A DNA stretch of 64,000 nt from Rudaea sp. 3F27F6 (GCF_005503555.1 NZ_SCNG01000001.1:1736001-1800000); one strand, 5' to 3'; numbered from the stretch's first letter, positions 26,994 through 36,231 are shown. Program-made: numbers and translations. The notes: generated by a model from the sequence alone, not told the origin.

Positions 26994-28142
26994 TCAGTGC
27001 GACGGCGGCGCGGCCGCGGTCGAGAATTCGTAGACGATCAGATTGCGGTATTCCTTGCCCGGGTCGAGCCGCGCCGAGCCAAACGCGGGCTGGTTCGGCG
27101 TGTCCGGAAACAACTGCGGTTCGAGTGCGAAGGCGTCGCCCTGGCGATAGACGCGGCCGCCCGTGCCGACCGTGCTGCCGTCGAGGAAATTGCCAGAATA
27201 GAACTGCAGGCCCGGTTGTGCCGAGAGGAGTTTCAGCACGCGGCCGGAAGCCGGGTCTTCGACCTGCGCGACCAAACGCGGCGCGCTCGCCATGCTGCGT
27301 GCGACGACGAAGTTGTGGTCGTAGCCGTGGCCGACCAGCAATTGCGCGTCGTCGCCGCGGCGGATGTCGCGGCCGATCGGCTTGGTCTCGCGGAAATCGA
27401 ACACGCTGCCGGCGACGCTGCGCACTTCGCCGGTCGGGATCAGCTTTTCATCGACCGGCAGATAGGCATCGGCCACGATGCGCAGGCGCTGGTCCATCAC
27501 CGAGCCCGAGCCTTCGCCCGACAGATTCCAGTAGGCGTGGTTGCTCAGGTTGACGATGGTCGGCTTGTCGGTGGTCGCGCGGTATTCGATCGACAGGCGG
27601 TTGTGCGTGTCGAGCGTATAGGTCGCGGTGATCGAGAGCTTGCCCGGATAACCCATCTCGCCGTCGGCGCTCACATAGCTCAGGCTGACGCTCGCCGCGT
27701 CGACGCCGTGCTTGAGTTCGCCGATCTGCCACAGCACCTTGTCGAGACCGCGCTCGCCACCATGCAGCGACGTGGTCTTTTCATTCGTCGACAGTTGATA
27801 CGTATGCCCGTCGAGGTCGAAGCGGCCGTTGGCGATGCGGTTGGCATAGCGCCCCACCGTGGCGCCGAAGTACTGCGGCTTCTTCAGATAATCGTCGAGA
27901 GCGGCATAGCCGAGCGTGATGTTCGCGCTCTTGCCGGCGCGGTCCGGCACCGACAGCGTGTGCAGGCTCGCGCCGAGCGTGATGATCTGCGCGATCGCGC
28001 CGCGGCCGTTGTCGAGCGTCACCGTTTCGACCGCACGGCCGTCGGCAAGCGTGCCGAACGATTCGCGCTTCGTTTCCGCCGCCTGCGCGGCGCCGCTCAG
28101 CGCGCACAGACCGAGCGCCAAAGTTGCCAGTTGCTCTCGCAT
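26994..28142 (-). CDS. galM: Aldose 1-epimerase (mutarotase), exported form
   Basis: The product has 382 residues, longer than cytoplasmic GalM because of a signal peptide (LATLALGLCALSGAAQA). Family blocks are GATVGRYANRIANGRF with the substrate-contacting arginine, TSLHGGERGLDK with the catalytic His, VNLSNHAYWNLSG with the second His, YDHNFVV, and PGLQFYSGNFLDG followed by FALEPQLFPDTPN with the catalytic Glu. It interconverts alpha and beta anomers of galactose or similar aldoses, here in the periplasm. It is the first gene of the leftward arm and diverges from the GntR regulator that heads the galactonate genes, fitting supply of one anomer to the symporter or dehydrogenase. Confidence 0.93.
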   Translation of the reverse strand: MREQLATLALGLCALSGAAQAAETKRESFGTLADGRAVETVTLDNGRGAIAQIITLGASLHTLSVPDRAGKSANITLGYAALDDYLKKPQYFGATVGRYANRIANGRFDLDGHTYQLSTNEKTTSLHGGERGLDKVLWQIGELKHGVDAASVSLSYVSADGEMGYPGKLSITATYTLDTHNRLSIEYRATTDKPTIVNLSNHAYWNLSGEGSGSVMDQRLRIVADAYLPVDEKLIPTGEVRSVAGSVFDFRETKPIGRDIRRGDDAQLLVGHGYDHNFVVARSMASAPRLVAQVEDPASGRVLKLLSAQPGLQFYSGNFLDGSTVGTGGRVYRQGDAFALEPQLFPDTPNQPAFGSARLDPGKEYRNLIVYEFSTAAAPPSH

Positions 28143-28194
28143 TTGTAGCCTCCCGAATTCGTTCTTGTGTCTTGCTATTGATCATCTAAGCATA

Positions 28195-28205
28195 TTGTAT
28201 GATGA
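28195..28205. promoter_or_regulatory. Candidate GntR/FadR-type operator, galM side
   Basis: TTGTATGATGA fits the FadR-subfamily consensus TNGTNNNACNA at all but one fixed position and shares TnGTATGA with the site at 28448. It lies 53 bases from the galM start, where a promoter for the leftward operon is expected. Confidence 0.45.
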
Positions 28206-28421
28206 TCTTGCAAGCATACATGTTCGAAAGACACAACGATGATGCATCGCGCCACGAAACAAGAACTGCGCAACGCACTCGAGAACGAGCGCCACCTCTT
28301 GGTTTTTCGTGCCGCAGCCGCGTATACACGGCGAAAAGAAGCGGTTCCGCATGCTGCGGCACGGCATTTCGCGGCGCGGAACGAACGCCGCGGCCGATGC
28401 GCAGCGAGACGGAAATTCGCT

Positions 28422-28458
28422 TTGGAAAACCTTTGCTGAAATTATTATAGTATGACAA
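28422..28458 (+). promoter_or_regulatory. Candidate promoter and GntR/FadR-type operator of the regulator gene
   Basis: TTGGAA (28422-28427) and TATAGT (28446-28451) are 18 bases apart. TAGTATGACAA (28448-28458) matches the FadR-subfamily consensus TNGTNNNACNA at every fixed position and overlaps the -10, as expected for self-repression. Confidence 0.5.
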
Positions 28459-28504
28459 AGTAGAGCATGACCGGTAAGCGGAACGATGGACTGAGGAGGA
28501 TTCG

Positions 28505-29230
28505 ATGAGAAAGCAGAGCGCGGTGCGCAATCTTTATGGACATGTGATGCACGAGCTGGGACAACGCATCGTCAGCGGCCAGGTGCAGCCGGGCGAAGTG
28601 CTGCCGCGCGAAGAGACGCTCGCCGAGAGCCTCAGCGTCAGCCGCACCGCATTGCGCGAGGCGATGAAGGTGCTTTCGGCCAAGGGCCTGATCGAGTCCC
28701 GCGCCGGCGTCGGCGCGCGCGTGCTCGAAGAGCGCTTCTGGAACCAGCTCGACGCCGACGTGCTGACCTGGCGCTGCGCATCGATGCCGGCCGACGACTT
28801 CGTCGACAAACTCGTCGAGATGCGCGAAATCATCGAACCCGCGGCCGCCGCCTCGGCCGCGCGCAAGCGCACGCCGGCGCAGCTCGCCGAGATCGAACAG
28901 GCCTACGCGGCGATGGAAGCCGCGAACTCGCTCGACGAATGGGCCGAAGCGGACCTGCAGTTCCACGACGCCGTGCTGCGCGCCACCGGCAACGAGCTGC
29001 TGCAGTCCTTGTTCTCGGTGGTCGAAACGGCGCTCGGCACCTATCTCGTCCTATCGGCGCGCACGGCGAACAACTTCAAGTATTCGCTGCCGCAACACAA
29101 GAAAGTGCTCGACGCGATCAAGCGCCAGCAGCCCGACGTCGCACGCAAGGTCATGCACGGCGTGATTGCGGACTCGCAGGCGAACCTGCAGCGCAGCCGC
29201 GCCAAGCCGGCGAAGAAAACCTCGGCCTGA
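28505..29230 (+). CDS. GntR-family regulator, FadR subfamily (FCD domain)
   Basis: GAGGAGGA precedes the ATG and the product has 241 residues. Residues ~10-75 are the winged helix (GQRIVSGQVQPGEVLPREET, LAESLSVSRTALREAMKVL). Residues ~95-225 are the all-helical FCD effector domain with likely metal ligands in DLQFHDAVLRATGN and the later LPQHKKVLDAI and MHGVI. Relatives such as DgoR and UxuR repress sugar-acid genes and are released by the sugar acid. It heads the galactonate operon 52 bases upstream of the dehydrogenase, so D-galactonate or a keto-deoxy derivative is the inferred inducer. Confidence 0.92.
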   Translation: MRKQSAVRNLYGHVMHELGQRIVSGQVQPGEVLPREETLAESLSVSRTALREAMKVLSAKGLIESRAGVGARVLEERFWNQLDADVLTWRCASMPADDFVDKLVEMREIIEPAAAASAARKRTPAQLAEIEQAYAAMEAANSLDEWAEADLQFHDAVLRATGNELLQSLFSVVETALGTYLVLSARTANNFKYSLPQHKKVLDAIKRQQPDVARKVMHGVIADSQANLQRSRAKPAKKTSA

Positions 29231-29282
29231 CGCCGCGGCGCCGGCGGTCGAGCATTCGAAACGAAGGGGATAGGGAGCAAGC

Positions 29283-30041
29283 GTGGGCGAAATGCAAGGC
29301 AAAAGGCTTGCGGGCAAAGCGGCGATCGTCACGGGTGCCGCAAGCGGCATCGGCGCCGCGATCGCCAAATTGTTCGCCGCGCACGGCGCCCGCGTCGCCG
29401 GCTTCGACCGCAGTGCACCGTCGGCCGACGTGGCCGCGGTGTGCGAACACTTCGCCGCGGGCGACGTCGCCGACGAAGCCGCGGTCAATGCATTCGTCGG
29501 CGAGGTCGGCCAACGCTTCGGCGCCGTCGACGTACTCGTCAACAATGCCGGTGCCGACGTGTTCGGCGAACCGCTGACCCTGACCACCGCCGAATGGCAG
29601 CGCAATCTCGCCACCAATCTCGGCGGCGCGTGGAACTTCAGCCGCGCGGCATTGCCGTTCATGCTCGAACGCAACGCCGGCTCGATCGTCAACATCGCCT
29701 CGGTGCACGGGCACAAGATCATCCCGGGTGCGTTCCCGTATCCGGTCGCCAAACACGGCCTGATCGGCATGACCAAGGCGCTCGGCATCCAGTACGCCGC
29801 GCGCGGCGTGCGCTGCAATTCGATCTCGCCGGGCCTGATCCTGGTCGAGCGCATCGAGCGCTGGTTCGAGCGCGAACCCGATGCGCGCGCGCGCCAGACC
29901 GAACTGCTGCCGTGCAAGCGCATCGGCACGCCCGAGGAAGTCGCCTACACCGCGCTGTTCCTCGCCAGCGACGAAGCGCGCTTTATCAACGCCGCCGACA
30001 TTCTGATCGACGGCGGCCGCTCGCAGCTTTATCACGAGTGA
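29283..30041 (+). CDS. SDR-family sugar dehydrogenase, probable D-galactose 1-dehydrogenase
   Basis: The GTG at 29283 preceded by GGGAG is the best start and gives 252 residues. Classical SDR motifs are [33 protein letters not shown] and the YxxxK pair in FPYPVAKHGLIG, with the C-terminal DGGRSQLYHE. The family includes several NAD(P)-dependent aldose 1-dehydrogenases. The galactose assignment is inferred from context: the next genes supply lactonase, galactonate dehydratase, kinase and aldolase, so this is the one missing oxidation step. Other sugars such as L-arabinose or fucose cannot be excluded. dgoA starts 10 bases later. Confidence 0.85.
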   Translation: MGEMQGKRLAGKAAIVTGAASGIGAAIAKLFAAHGARVAGFDRSAPSADVAAVCEHFAAGDVADEAAVNAFVGEVGQRFGAVDVLVNNAGADVFGEPLTLTTAEWQRNLATNLGGAWNFSRAALPFMLERNAGSIVNIASVHGHKIIPGAFPYPVAKHGLIGMTKALGIQYAARGVRCNSISPGLILVERIERWFEREPDARARQTELLPCKRIGTPEEVAYTALFLASDEARFINAADILIDGGRSQLYHE

Positions 30042-30051
30042 GTACGCGGAC

Positions 30052-30669
30052 ATGGACTGGACTTCGCATCTTCCCCTGATCGCCATCCTGCGCGGAATCA
30101 AGCCTGACGAAGTCGCCGCACACGTGCACGAGCTGATCGCCTCGGGCATCGGCCTGATCGAGATTCCGTGCAATTCGCCGAACTGGCGGCATAGCGTGGA
30201 GATCGCCTTGCATACCGCTGCCGATCGCGCGGTCATCGGCGCGGGCACCGTGCTCAACAGTGCCGATGCCGACGCGCTCGCCGCGACCGGCGCGAAACTC
30301 ATGGTGACGCCGAATACCGAACCGGCCCTGATCCGCCACGCCGTCGCCGCGGGACTGACCGTCGCGGCCGGCTTTCTGACGCCGAGCGAAGCCTTCGCCG
30401 CGCTCGGCGCAGGCGCGCAGATTCTCAAGCTGTTTCCGGCGTCGAACCTCGGCCCCGGTTACGTACGCGCGCTCAAGGCCGTGCTGCCGGCGAGCACGCC
30501 GCTGTTCGCGGTCGGCGGAGTCAATCCGCTCAACCTGCCCGACTTCCTCGCCGCGGGCTGCGCGGGCGCGGGACTCGGCAGTGATCTGTATGCACCGGGC
30601 CAGGCCCCCGCCGCGACGCGCGCGCGCGCCGAGGCGTTCGTTCAGTCCTTCAGGAAGAAGTCGCAGTGA
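30052..30669 (+). CDS. dgoA: 2-dehydro-3-deoxy-6-phosphogalactonate aldolase
   Basis: The product has 205 residues, the length of E. coli DgoA. It follows that protein closely: [66 protein letters not shown], the Schiff-base lysine in [14 protein letters not shown], and [11 protein letters not shown] with [12 protein letters not shown]. It cleaves KDPGal to pyruvate and D-glyceraldehyde 3-phosphate in the cytoplasm, the last step of the De Ley-Doudoroff route. Its stop overlaps the dgoD start by four bases (GTGA), indicating coupled translation. Confidence 0.95.
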   Translation: MDWTSHLPLIAILRGIKPDEVAAHVHELIASGIGLIEIPCNSPNWRHSVEIALHTAADRAVIGAGTVLNSADADALAATGAKLMVTPNTEPALIRHAVAAGLTVAAGFLTPSEAFAALGAGAQILKLFPASNLGPGYVRALKAVLPASTPLFAVGGVNPLNLPDFLAAGCAGAGLGSDLYAPGQAPAATRARAEAFVQSFRKKSQ

Positions 30670-31814
30670 AAATCACCCAACTCACCACCTATCGCGTCGC
30701 CCCGCGCTGGATGTTCCTCAAGATCGAGACGGACGAAGGCCTCGTCGGCTGGGGCGAGCCCGTGGTCGAAGGCCGCGCGCGCAGCGTCGAGGCCGCGGTC
30801 GCCGAGATCGGCGAGCAACTGATCGGCAAAGATCCCGCGCGCATCAACGATCACTGGCAGACCATGTACCGCGGCGCGTTCTACCGCGGCGGCGCGGTAT
30901 TTATGAGTGCGATCGCCGGCATCGACCAGGCGCTCTGGGATATCAAGGGCAAGGCGCTCGGCGTGCCGGTGTATCAATTGCTCGGCGGTCTCGTGCGCGA
31001 GCGCATGAAGACGTATTGCTGGGTCGGCGGCGATCGCCCGGCCGACATCATCGCGCAGATCCGCAGCCGTCTCGAACACGGTTTCGACACGTTCAAGCTC
31101 AACGCCTGCGAAGAACTCGGCCTGCTCGACACGAGCCGCGCGATCGACGCGGCCGTCGCCAAGGTCGCCGAAATCCGCGCTGCGTTCGGCACCACGATCG
31201 AGTTCGGCCTCGACTTTCACGGTCGCGTCGGTGCGCCGATGGCGAAGACGCTGATCCGCGAGCTGGAACCGTATCGCCCGCTGTTTATCGAAGAGCCCGT
31301 GCTCGCCGAGCAGGCCGAGCACTATCCGCGCCTCGCCGCGCAGACGGCGATTCCGCTCGCCGCGGGCGAGCGCATGTATTCGCGCTTCGAGTTCAAGCAC
31401 GTCTTCGAGCGCGGCGGCATCGCGATTCTGCAGCCCGACGTGTCGCACGCCGGCGGCATCACCGAATGTATGAAGATCGCGGCGATGGCCGAAACCTACG
31501 ACGTTGCACTTGCGCCGCACTGCCCGCTCGGCCCGATCGCGCTCGCTTCGTGCCTGCACGTCGATTTCGCCAGCTGGAACGCGGTGCTGCAGGAGCAGAG
31601 CATCGGCATCCACTACAACGCCGACGGCGAAGTGCTCGACTATGTGGTCAACAAGGACGCGTTCGCGATGGAGCAGGGCTCGGTCAAACCGTTCACGCGG
31701 CCCGGCCTTGGCGTCGAGATCGACGAAGCCGTCGTGAGCGAGCGCAGCCGCCATGCGCCGGACTGGCACAACCCGGTCTGGCGCCATGCCGACGGCAGCG
31801 TGGCCGAGTGGTGA
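30666..31814 (+). CDS. dgoD: D-galactonate dehydratase
   Basis: This 382-residue enolase-superfamily protein is nearly collinear with E. coli DgoD (start [15 protein letters not shown], end [11 protein letters not shown]). Metal and acid/base residues are readable: the DFHG aspartate and histidine in [12 protein letters not shown], Glu in [12 protein letters not shown], Glu in [12 protein letters not shown], and the His of [10 protein letters not shown]. It removes water from D-galactonate to give 2-keto-3-deoxygalactonate. The start is GTG within the dgoA stop, and the lactonase gene begins one base after its stop. Confidence 0.97.
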   Translation: MKITQLTTYRVAPRWMFLKIETDEGLVGWGEPVVEGRARSVEAAVAEIGEQLIGKDPARINDHWQTMYRGAFYRGGAVFMSAIAGIDQALWDIKGKALGVPVYQLLGGLVRERMKTYCWVGGDRPADIIAQIRSRLEHGFDTFKLNACEELGLLDTSRAIDAAVAKVAEIRAAFGTTIEFGLDFHGRVGAPMAKTLIRELEPYRPLFIEEPVLAEQAEHYPRLAAQTAIPLAAGERMYSRFEFKHVFERGGIAILQPDVSHAGGITECMKIAAMAETYDVALAPHCPLGPIALASCLHVDFASWNAVLQEQSIGIHYNADGEVLDYVVNKDAFAMEQGSVKPFTRPGLGVEIDEAVVSERSRHAPDWHNPVWRHADGSVAEW

Positions 31815-31815
31815 G

Positions 31816-32781
31816 ATGAGCACGCCGCACGCCGCACCGGCGACCGCTTCGACAACGGCGCCGCTTCCGTTTTCTGCATCGACACCGCAGGCGCAGCTTG
31901 TCGTCGACAGCCGCTGCACTCTCGGCGAAGGTGTGCTCTGGTGCGAGCGCGAACGCGCGGTGCTCTGGACCGACATTCACGCCGCGCGCCTGTGGCGCTA
32001 TCGGCCGCATAACGGCGAAGTGCGCTCCTGGCGCCTGCCCGACCGGCTCGGATCGTTCGCCCTCTGCGAATCAGGCCGGCTGCTGCTCGCGCTCGCGAAG
32101 GAAATCCATGTCGCCGACTTGAATGCCGACGAATCGGGCGACGCGCTGCACACGCAGGCACTCACCGCGGTCGAACCGGGCCAAGCGCATCTGCGCAGCA
32201 ACGACGGCCGCGCCGACCGCGCCGGCAATTTCGTTTTCGGCACGCTCAACGAAGACGCCGCGCGCGCGCCGCTCGGCCGCTTCTATCAGTACTCGGCAAA
32301 ACACGGCCTGCGCGAACTCGACCTCGGCGGCGTGGCGATTCCGAACAGCCTCTGCTTCGGCCTCGACGGGCGCAGCCTGTATTTCTGCGATACGCGGCAG
32401 GGCCGCATCATGCGCTGCGACTACGACGCGGACGCGGCCGGCGTCGGCCGGCCGGAAGTGTTCGCCGAAGTCGAATTGCCTGCGACGCCCGACGGTGCGG
32501 CGATCGACCGGCACGGCCGTTTGTGGAGCGCGCAGTGGGGTGCCGCGCGCGTGGTCTGCTACGACCGCGACGGCCCCATCGCCCGACACGTCGACGTGCC
32601 GACGCGCCAGCCGAGCTGCGTCGCGTTCGGCGGCACCGATTTCGACACGCTCTACATCACGACCGCGCGTGAAGATCTCGACGCCGACGCGCTCGTATGC
32701 GAGCCGCACGCCGGCGGCTTGTTTGCCGTGCGCCTCGATGCACCCACGGGTTTGCCCGAATCGCGGTTCGACGACCGATGA
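31816..32781 (+). CDS. SMP-30/gluconolactonase-family sugar lactonase
   Basis: The ATG at 31816 gives 321 residues. After a ~30-residue low-complexity Ala/Thr/Pro head comes the six-bladed propeller of the SMP-30 family: CTLGEGVLWCERERAVLWTD with the metal-binding Glu, RSNDGRADRAGNFVFGT with the Asn and Asp ligands, IPNSLCFGLDGRSLYFCD, and TPDGAAIDRHGRLWSAQW with the catalytic Asp. It would hydrolyse galactono-lactone to galactonate, linking the dehydrogenase to DgoD. The specific substrate is inferred from the operon. The stop overlaps the dgoK start (ATGA). Confidence 0.9.
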   Translation: MSTPHAAPATASTTAPLPFSASTPQAQLVVDSRCTLGEGVLWCERERAVLWTDIHAARLWRYRPHNGEVRSWRLPDRLGSFALCESGRLLLALAKEIHVADLNADESGDALHTQALTAVEPGQAHLRSNDGRADRAGNFVFGTLNEDAARAPLGRFYQYSAKHGLRELDLGGVAIPNSLCFGLDGRSLYFCDTRQGRIMRCDYDADAAGVGRPEVFAEVELPATPDGAAIDRHGRLWSAQWGAARVVCYDRDGPIARHVDVPTRQPSCVAFGGTDFDTLYITTAREDLDADALVCEPHAGGLFAVRLDAPTGLPESRFDDR

Positions 32782-33665
32782 TCGCGATCGACTGGGGCAC
32801 GACGAGCCTGCGCGCTTTCCGTCTCGACGCGGACGGCGCCGTCACCGACACGCGCCGCTCGGCACAGGGCGTGCTCGCCGCGGCCGGCCGATTCGACGCC
32901 GTGCTGCACGATGTCATCGACGGCTGGAACGACGGTTTGATCGTCATGAGCGGCATGATCGGCAGCCGCCAGGGCTGGCGCGAAGTGGCCTACGTCGAAT
33001 GTCCTGCCGGGCTCGACGACATCGCCGCAGCGATGGTGCCGCTCGACGCTGCGGCATTCGCCGATCGCCGCATCTGGCTCGTGCCGGGACTGACCGTGCG
33101 CGATGCCGACGGCATGCGCGACGTGATGCGCGGCGAAGAGACGCAAGTCTGCGGCCTGCTCGATCAACTCGGCAGCGGACGCCATCTGGTCTGCCTGCCG
33201 GGCACGCACAGCAAGCATGCCGAAATCCGCGACGGCCGCATCGCGGCTTTCCACACGGCAATGACCGGCGAGCTGTTCGACCTGCTGTGCAAACACAGCA
33301 TCCTCGGCCGCCTGATGGAATCCGGCGCGCCGCATCAGCCTGCCGCGTTCGCCCAGGGCGTCGACGACGCGCGCAAGCCGCGCGACCTGCTCAACCAGTT
33401 GTTCGCCGTGCGCACCCAGGGTTTGTTCGGCACGCTGCGCGAGAACGAGCTGGCGTCCTATTTGTCGGGCCTGCTGATCGGGCACGAACTGAACGATCTG
33501 CCGGTCGCCGTCGATTCCCTGCATCTGGTCGCGGCCGACCGGCTGCTCGAACTGTACAGTGAAGCACTGCTCCGGCGCGGACTGCATGCGCGCAATCACG
33601 CCGATCATGCGGCGGCGCGCGGGCTGCATGCGTTGGCCGCGCGGCGTGGATTGCTCACGGTCTAG
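32778..33665 (+). CDS. dgoK: 2-dehydro-3-deoxygalactonokinase
   Basis: The product has 295 residues. It opens IAIDWGTTSLRAF, the phosphate-binding loop of the DgoK family. LIVMSGMIGSRQGW, IWLVPGLTV, VMRGEETQVCG, CLPGTHSKHAEI, TAMTGELFDLLCKHSILG and YLSGLLIGHEL all match the E. coli enzyme in order. It phosphorylates 2-keto-3-deoxygalactonate at O6 with ATP before DgoA cleavage. Its start lies in the lactonase stop codon. The transporter gene follows after 89 bases. Confidence 0.95.
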   Translation: MIAIDWGTTSLRAFRLDADGAVTDTRRSAQGVLAAAGRFDAVLHDVIDGWNDGLIVMSGMIGSRQGWREVAYVECPAGLDDIAAAMVPLDAAAFADRRIWLVPGLTVRDADGMRDVMRGEETQVCGLLDQLGSGRHLVCLPGTHSKHAEIRDGRIAAFHTAMTGELFDLLCKHSILGRLMESGAPHQPAAFAQGVDDARKPRDLLNQLFAVRTQGLFGTLRENELASYLSGLLIGHELNDLPVAVDSLHLVAADRLLELYSEALLRRGLHARNHADHAAARGLHALAARRGLLTV

Positions 33666-33754
33666 CAACGTCATATCCAGATTGAGCGGCACAGAAAAAT
33701 AAAACATCCGCTGCGGCAACGCGGCGGGACCAGAAAAACAAAGCGGGAGGTCAA

Positions 33755-35317
33755 ATGAAGTTGTCGGCGTCGGATATCGTCATCGTCCTGGTCTATCTCG
33801 TGGGCATCTTCGCCCTCGCCCAGTGGGTGTCGCGCGAGAAGCGCGGCCACGAGAAGGACAGCAAGGACTACTTCCTCGCCAGCAAGGCGCTGCCGTGGTG
33901 GGCCATCGGCACGTCGCTGATCGCCGCGAACATCTCGGCCGAGCAGATCATCGGCATGTCGGGGTCGGGCTATGCGCTCGGCCTCGCGATCGCGTCGTAC
34001 GAATGGATGGCGGCGCTGACCCTGCTGATCGTCGGCAAATTCTTCCTGCCGGTGTTCCTGCGCAACGGCATCGACACCATGCCGCAGTTCCTCGAGAACC
34101 GCTACGGCAAGCGCATCCGCACGGTGATGGCGGTGTTCTGGCTGATTCTCTACGTGTTCGTCAACCTGACTTCGATCCTCTGGCTCGGCTCGATTGCGGT
34201 CAGCCAGGTCACCGGCATGGACCAGTTCACCGCGCTCGTCCTGCTCGGCGCGTTCTCGCTGGCCTACCAGCTCTACGGCGGACTCAAGGCGGTGGCGCTG
34301 ACCGATTTCGTCCAGGTCGGCCTGCTCGTCGTCGGCGGTCTCGCAATCACCGCGCTGACCTTGTCGCGCCTCGGCGGCGACGGCGGCCTCTTCGCCGGGT
34401 TCGCCCAGTTGCGCGCGGCGCATCCGGAACACTTCCACATGATCCTCAAGCCGGACAATCCGTTCTACAAAGACCTGCCGGGCCTCAGCGTTCTGCTCGG
34501 CGGCATGTGGGTGATGAACCTGAGCTACTGGGGATTCAACCAGTACATCATCCAGCGCGGACTCGCGGCGAAGAGCGTGGAAGAGGCGCAGCGCGGCGTG
34601 TTGCTCGCCGCCTTCCTCAAACTGCTGGTGCCGCTGATCGTGGTCGTGCCCGGCATCGCCGCGGTGATGATCGCACCGGGCCTGGCCAAGCCGGACCAGG
34701 CTTATCCGACGATGATGGCGCTGCTGCCGGCCGGCGCGCTCGGCCTCGTGTTCGCCGCGCTGATCGCGGCGATCATGGCTTCGCTCGCCTCGAAGATCAA
34801 TTCGATCGCGACGATCTTCACTCTCGACTTCTACACCAAGATCGCGCCGCAGACAGGCGAAGCGAAAACCGTCGCGGTCGGCCGCCTCGCCGCGGTCGGC
34901 GCGGTCGTCATCGGCGTGCTCAGCGCGAAGCCGCTGCTCGGCAGCTTCGATCAGGCGTTCCAGTACATCCAGGATTTCACCGGCTACTTCACCCCAGGCG
35001 TCACCGTGATCTTCCTGCTCGGCCTGTTCTGGAAGCGCGCGAACGAAAACGGCGCGCTCGCCGCGGCGATCGGCTCGGTCGCGCTGTCGATCGCGATCAA
35101 GCTGCTGTTGCCGGCGATGCCGTTCATGAACCGCGTCGGCTGGGTGTTCGTGTTGTCGACCGTGCTCGCGGTGCTCGTCTCGCTGATGACCGCGGCGAAC
35201 GCGACCAAGGACACGATCCGCACCGACGACATCAGTTTCCGCACCTCGACGACGTTCAATGTCGGCGCGGCGATCGTGGTGCTGATCCTGATCGTGCTCT
35301 ATTCGGTTTTCTGGTGA
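33755..35317 (+). CDS. SGLT-type sodium/sugar symporter (SSS family)
   Basis: GGGAGG precedes the ATG. The 520-residue inner-membrane protein has about 14 helices and resembles Vibrio vSGLT. Motifs include DYFLASKALPWWAIGTSLIA, AANISAEQIIGMSGSGY, ALTDFVQVGLL, WVMNLSYWGFNQYIIQR (the galactose-gate region of SGLTs) and FAALIAAIMASLASKINS. It would bring galactose or glucose in with Na+. Its place at the end of the galactonate operon supports galactose. It is unrelated in detail to the SSS protein at the window start, which carries a propeller. Confidence 0.93.
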   Translation: MKLSASDIVIVLVYLVGIFALAQWVSREKRGHEKDSKDYFLASKALPWWAIGTSLIAANISAEQIIGMSGSGYALGLAIASYEWMAALTLLIVGKFFLPVFLRNGIDTMPQFLENRYGKRIRTVMAVFWLILYVFVNLTSILWLGSIAVSQVTGMDQFTALVLLGAFSLAYQLYGGLKAVALTDFVQVGLLVVGGLAITALTLSRLGGDGGLFAGFAQLRAAHPEHFHMILKPDNPFYKDLPGLSVLLGGMWVMNLSYWGFNQYIIQRGLAAKSVEEAQRGVLLAAFLKLLVPLIVVVPGIAAVMIAPGLAKPDQAYPTMMALLPAGALGLVFAALIAAIMASLASKINSIATIFTLDFYTKIAPQTGEAKTVAVGRLAAVGAVVIGVLSAKPLLGSFDQAFQYIQDFTGYFTPGVTVIFLLGLFWKRANENGALAAAIGSVALSIAIKLLLPAMPFMNRVGWVFVLSTVLAVLVSLMTAANATKDTIRTDDISFRTSTTFNVGAAIVVLILIVLYSVFW

Positions 35318-35379
35318 GCGCGGGAATGGCCGATTCGTTTCGATGCGCTGCGCGTCCGACTGCTCGACGAGATAGATCC

Positions 35380-36144
35380 ATGAAAAAAGCGATGCTGTTT
35401 TCCGCACTGGCGTTGGCGCCATCGGCGTTCGTGTTTGCCCAGAACGCCGACACGAGCCCGACGCTCGCGATCCTCGCCGCGCGCCTCAACGACGACGAGA
35501 GTCGTCTCGCCGACTGGCCGCTGTTCTCGCGCTACCGCGAAGAGAACGGGCGCCTCGCGGCACCGAAGCCGGGCGAAACACGCGTGGTTTTCATGGGCGA
35601 TTCGATCACCGACTTCTGGGGGCTCGGCGACGATCACGGCACCTTCTTTCCGGGCAAGGCCTACGTCAATCGCGGCATCCGCGGTCAGACCACGGCGCAG
35701 ATGCTGGTGCGCTTCCGCGCCGACGTGATCGCGCTCAAGCCCAAGGTCGTCGTCATCCATGCCGGCACGAACGACATCGCCGGCAATACCGGCCCGGCAA
35801 CGCAGGGCATGATCGAAGACAATCTGGCTTCGATGAGCGAACTGGCCGAGGCCAACGGCATCAAGGTCGTCATCGCCTCCGTGCTGCCGATCAATACGCT
35901 GATCGACGAGCACGCCGCCGACGCGCGCCCGCCGCAGCGCATCCGCGATCTCAACGCCTGGCTGCGCGCCTACGCGCAGCGCAAAGGCTACGTCTATCTC
36001 GATTACTACGCGGCGATGGTCGACGACAAAGGCGCGCTCAAGGAAAAACTGACCTACGACGGCCTGCATCCCAACACCTCGGGTTACGACATCATGTCGC
36101 CGCTCGCGCAGCGGGCGATCGAGCAGGCGCTCGCGCAGAAATAG
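35380..36144 (+). CDS. Secreted SGNH/GDSL-family esterase
   Basis: The ATG at 35380 gives 254 residues with a signal peptide (MLFSALALAPSAFVFAQ). SGNH blocks are in order: block I VVFMGDSITDFWG (nucleophile Ser), block II Gly in VNRGIRGQTT, block III HAGTNDIAGNTG (Asn), and block V DGLHPNTSGY with the catalytic Asp and His. Such enzymes remove acetyl or other acyl groups. The location after a sugar operon suggests deacetylation of glycan fragments in the periplasm, which is inference. A probable terminator follows. Confidence 0.9.
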   Translation: MKKAMLFSALALAPSAFVFAQNADTSPTLAILAARLNDDESRLADWPLFSRYREENGRLAAPKPGETRVVFMGDSITDFWGLGDDHGTFFPGKAYVNRGIRGQTTAQMLVRFRADVIALKPKVVVIHAGTNDIAGNTGPATQGMIEDNLASMSELAEANGIKVVIASVLPINTLIDEHAADARPPQRIRDLNAWLRAYAQRKGYVYLDYYAAMVDDKGALKEKLTYDGLHPNTSGYDIMSPLAQRAIEQALAQK

Positions 36145-36207
36145 CCTTTTATCGCGCGCAGGCACCGGCCCGAAATCCCGCGGTCGGGGCCAGGGCAAGC
36201 CCGGGCT

Positions 36208-36231
36208 ACCGGCAAATTGCCGGTTTTCATT
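36208..36231 (+). terminator. Probable terminator after the GDSL esterase gene
   Basis: ACCGGCAA (36208-36215) and TTGCCGGT (36217-36224) form a palindrome followed by TTTCATTT. Only one base separates the perfect arms, so the true loop must open part of the stem. It marks the end of the sugar locus before dusA, and TAAAAT (36232-36237) just after may be the dusA -10. Confidence 0.5.

Larger units (their letters stand above)
28143..28504. other. Divergent control region between galM and the GntR regulator
   Basis: These 362 bases hold no supported gene; short frames (for example 28239-28439) lack a ribosome site or family features. It is AT-richer than its surroundings at both ends. Two FadR-type operator candidates lie at 28195-28205 and 28448-28458, plus a palindrome ATGATCTTGCAAGCAT at 28202-28217 on the galM side. 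Confidence 0.6.

Noticed and set aside
28239-28439. Small open frames in the galM/GntR gap
   Set aside because: No ribosome site, arginine-rich composition and position in a control region make coding unlikely, though one product (MMHRATKQELRNALENE...) looks slightly protein-like.
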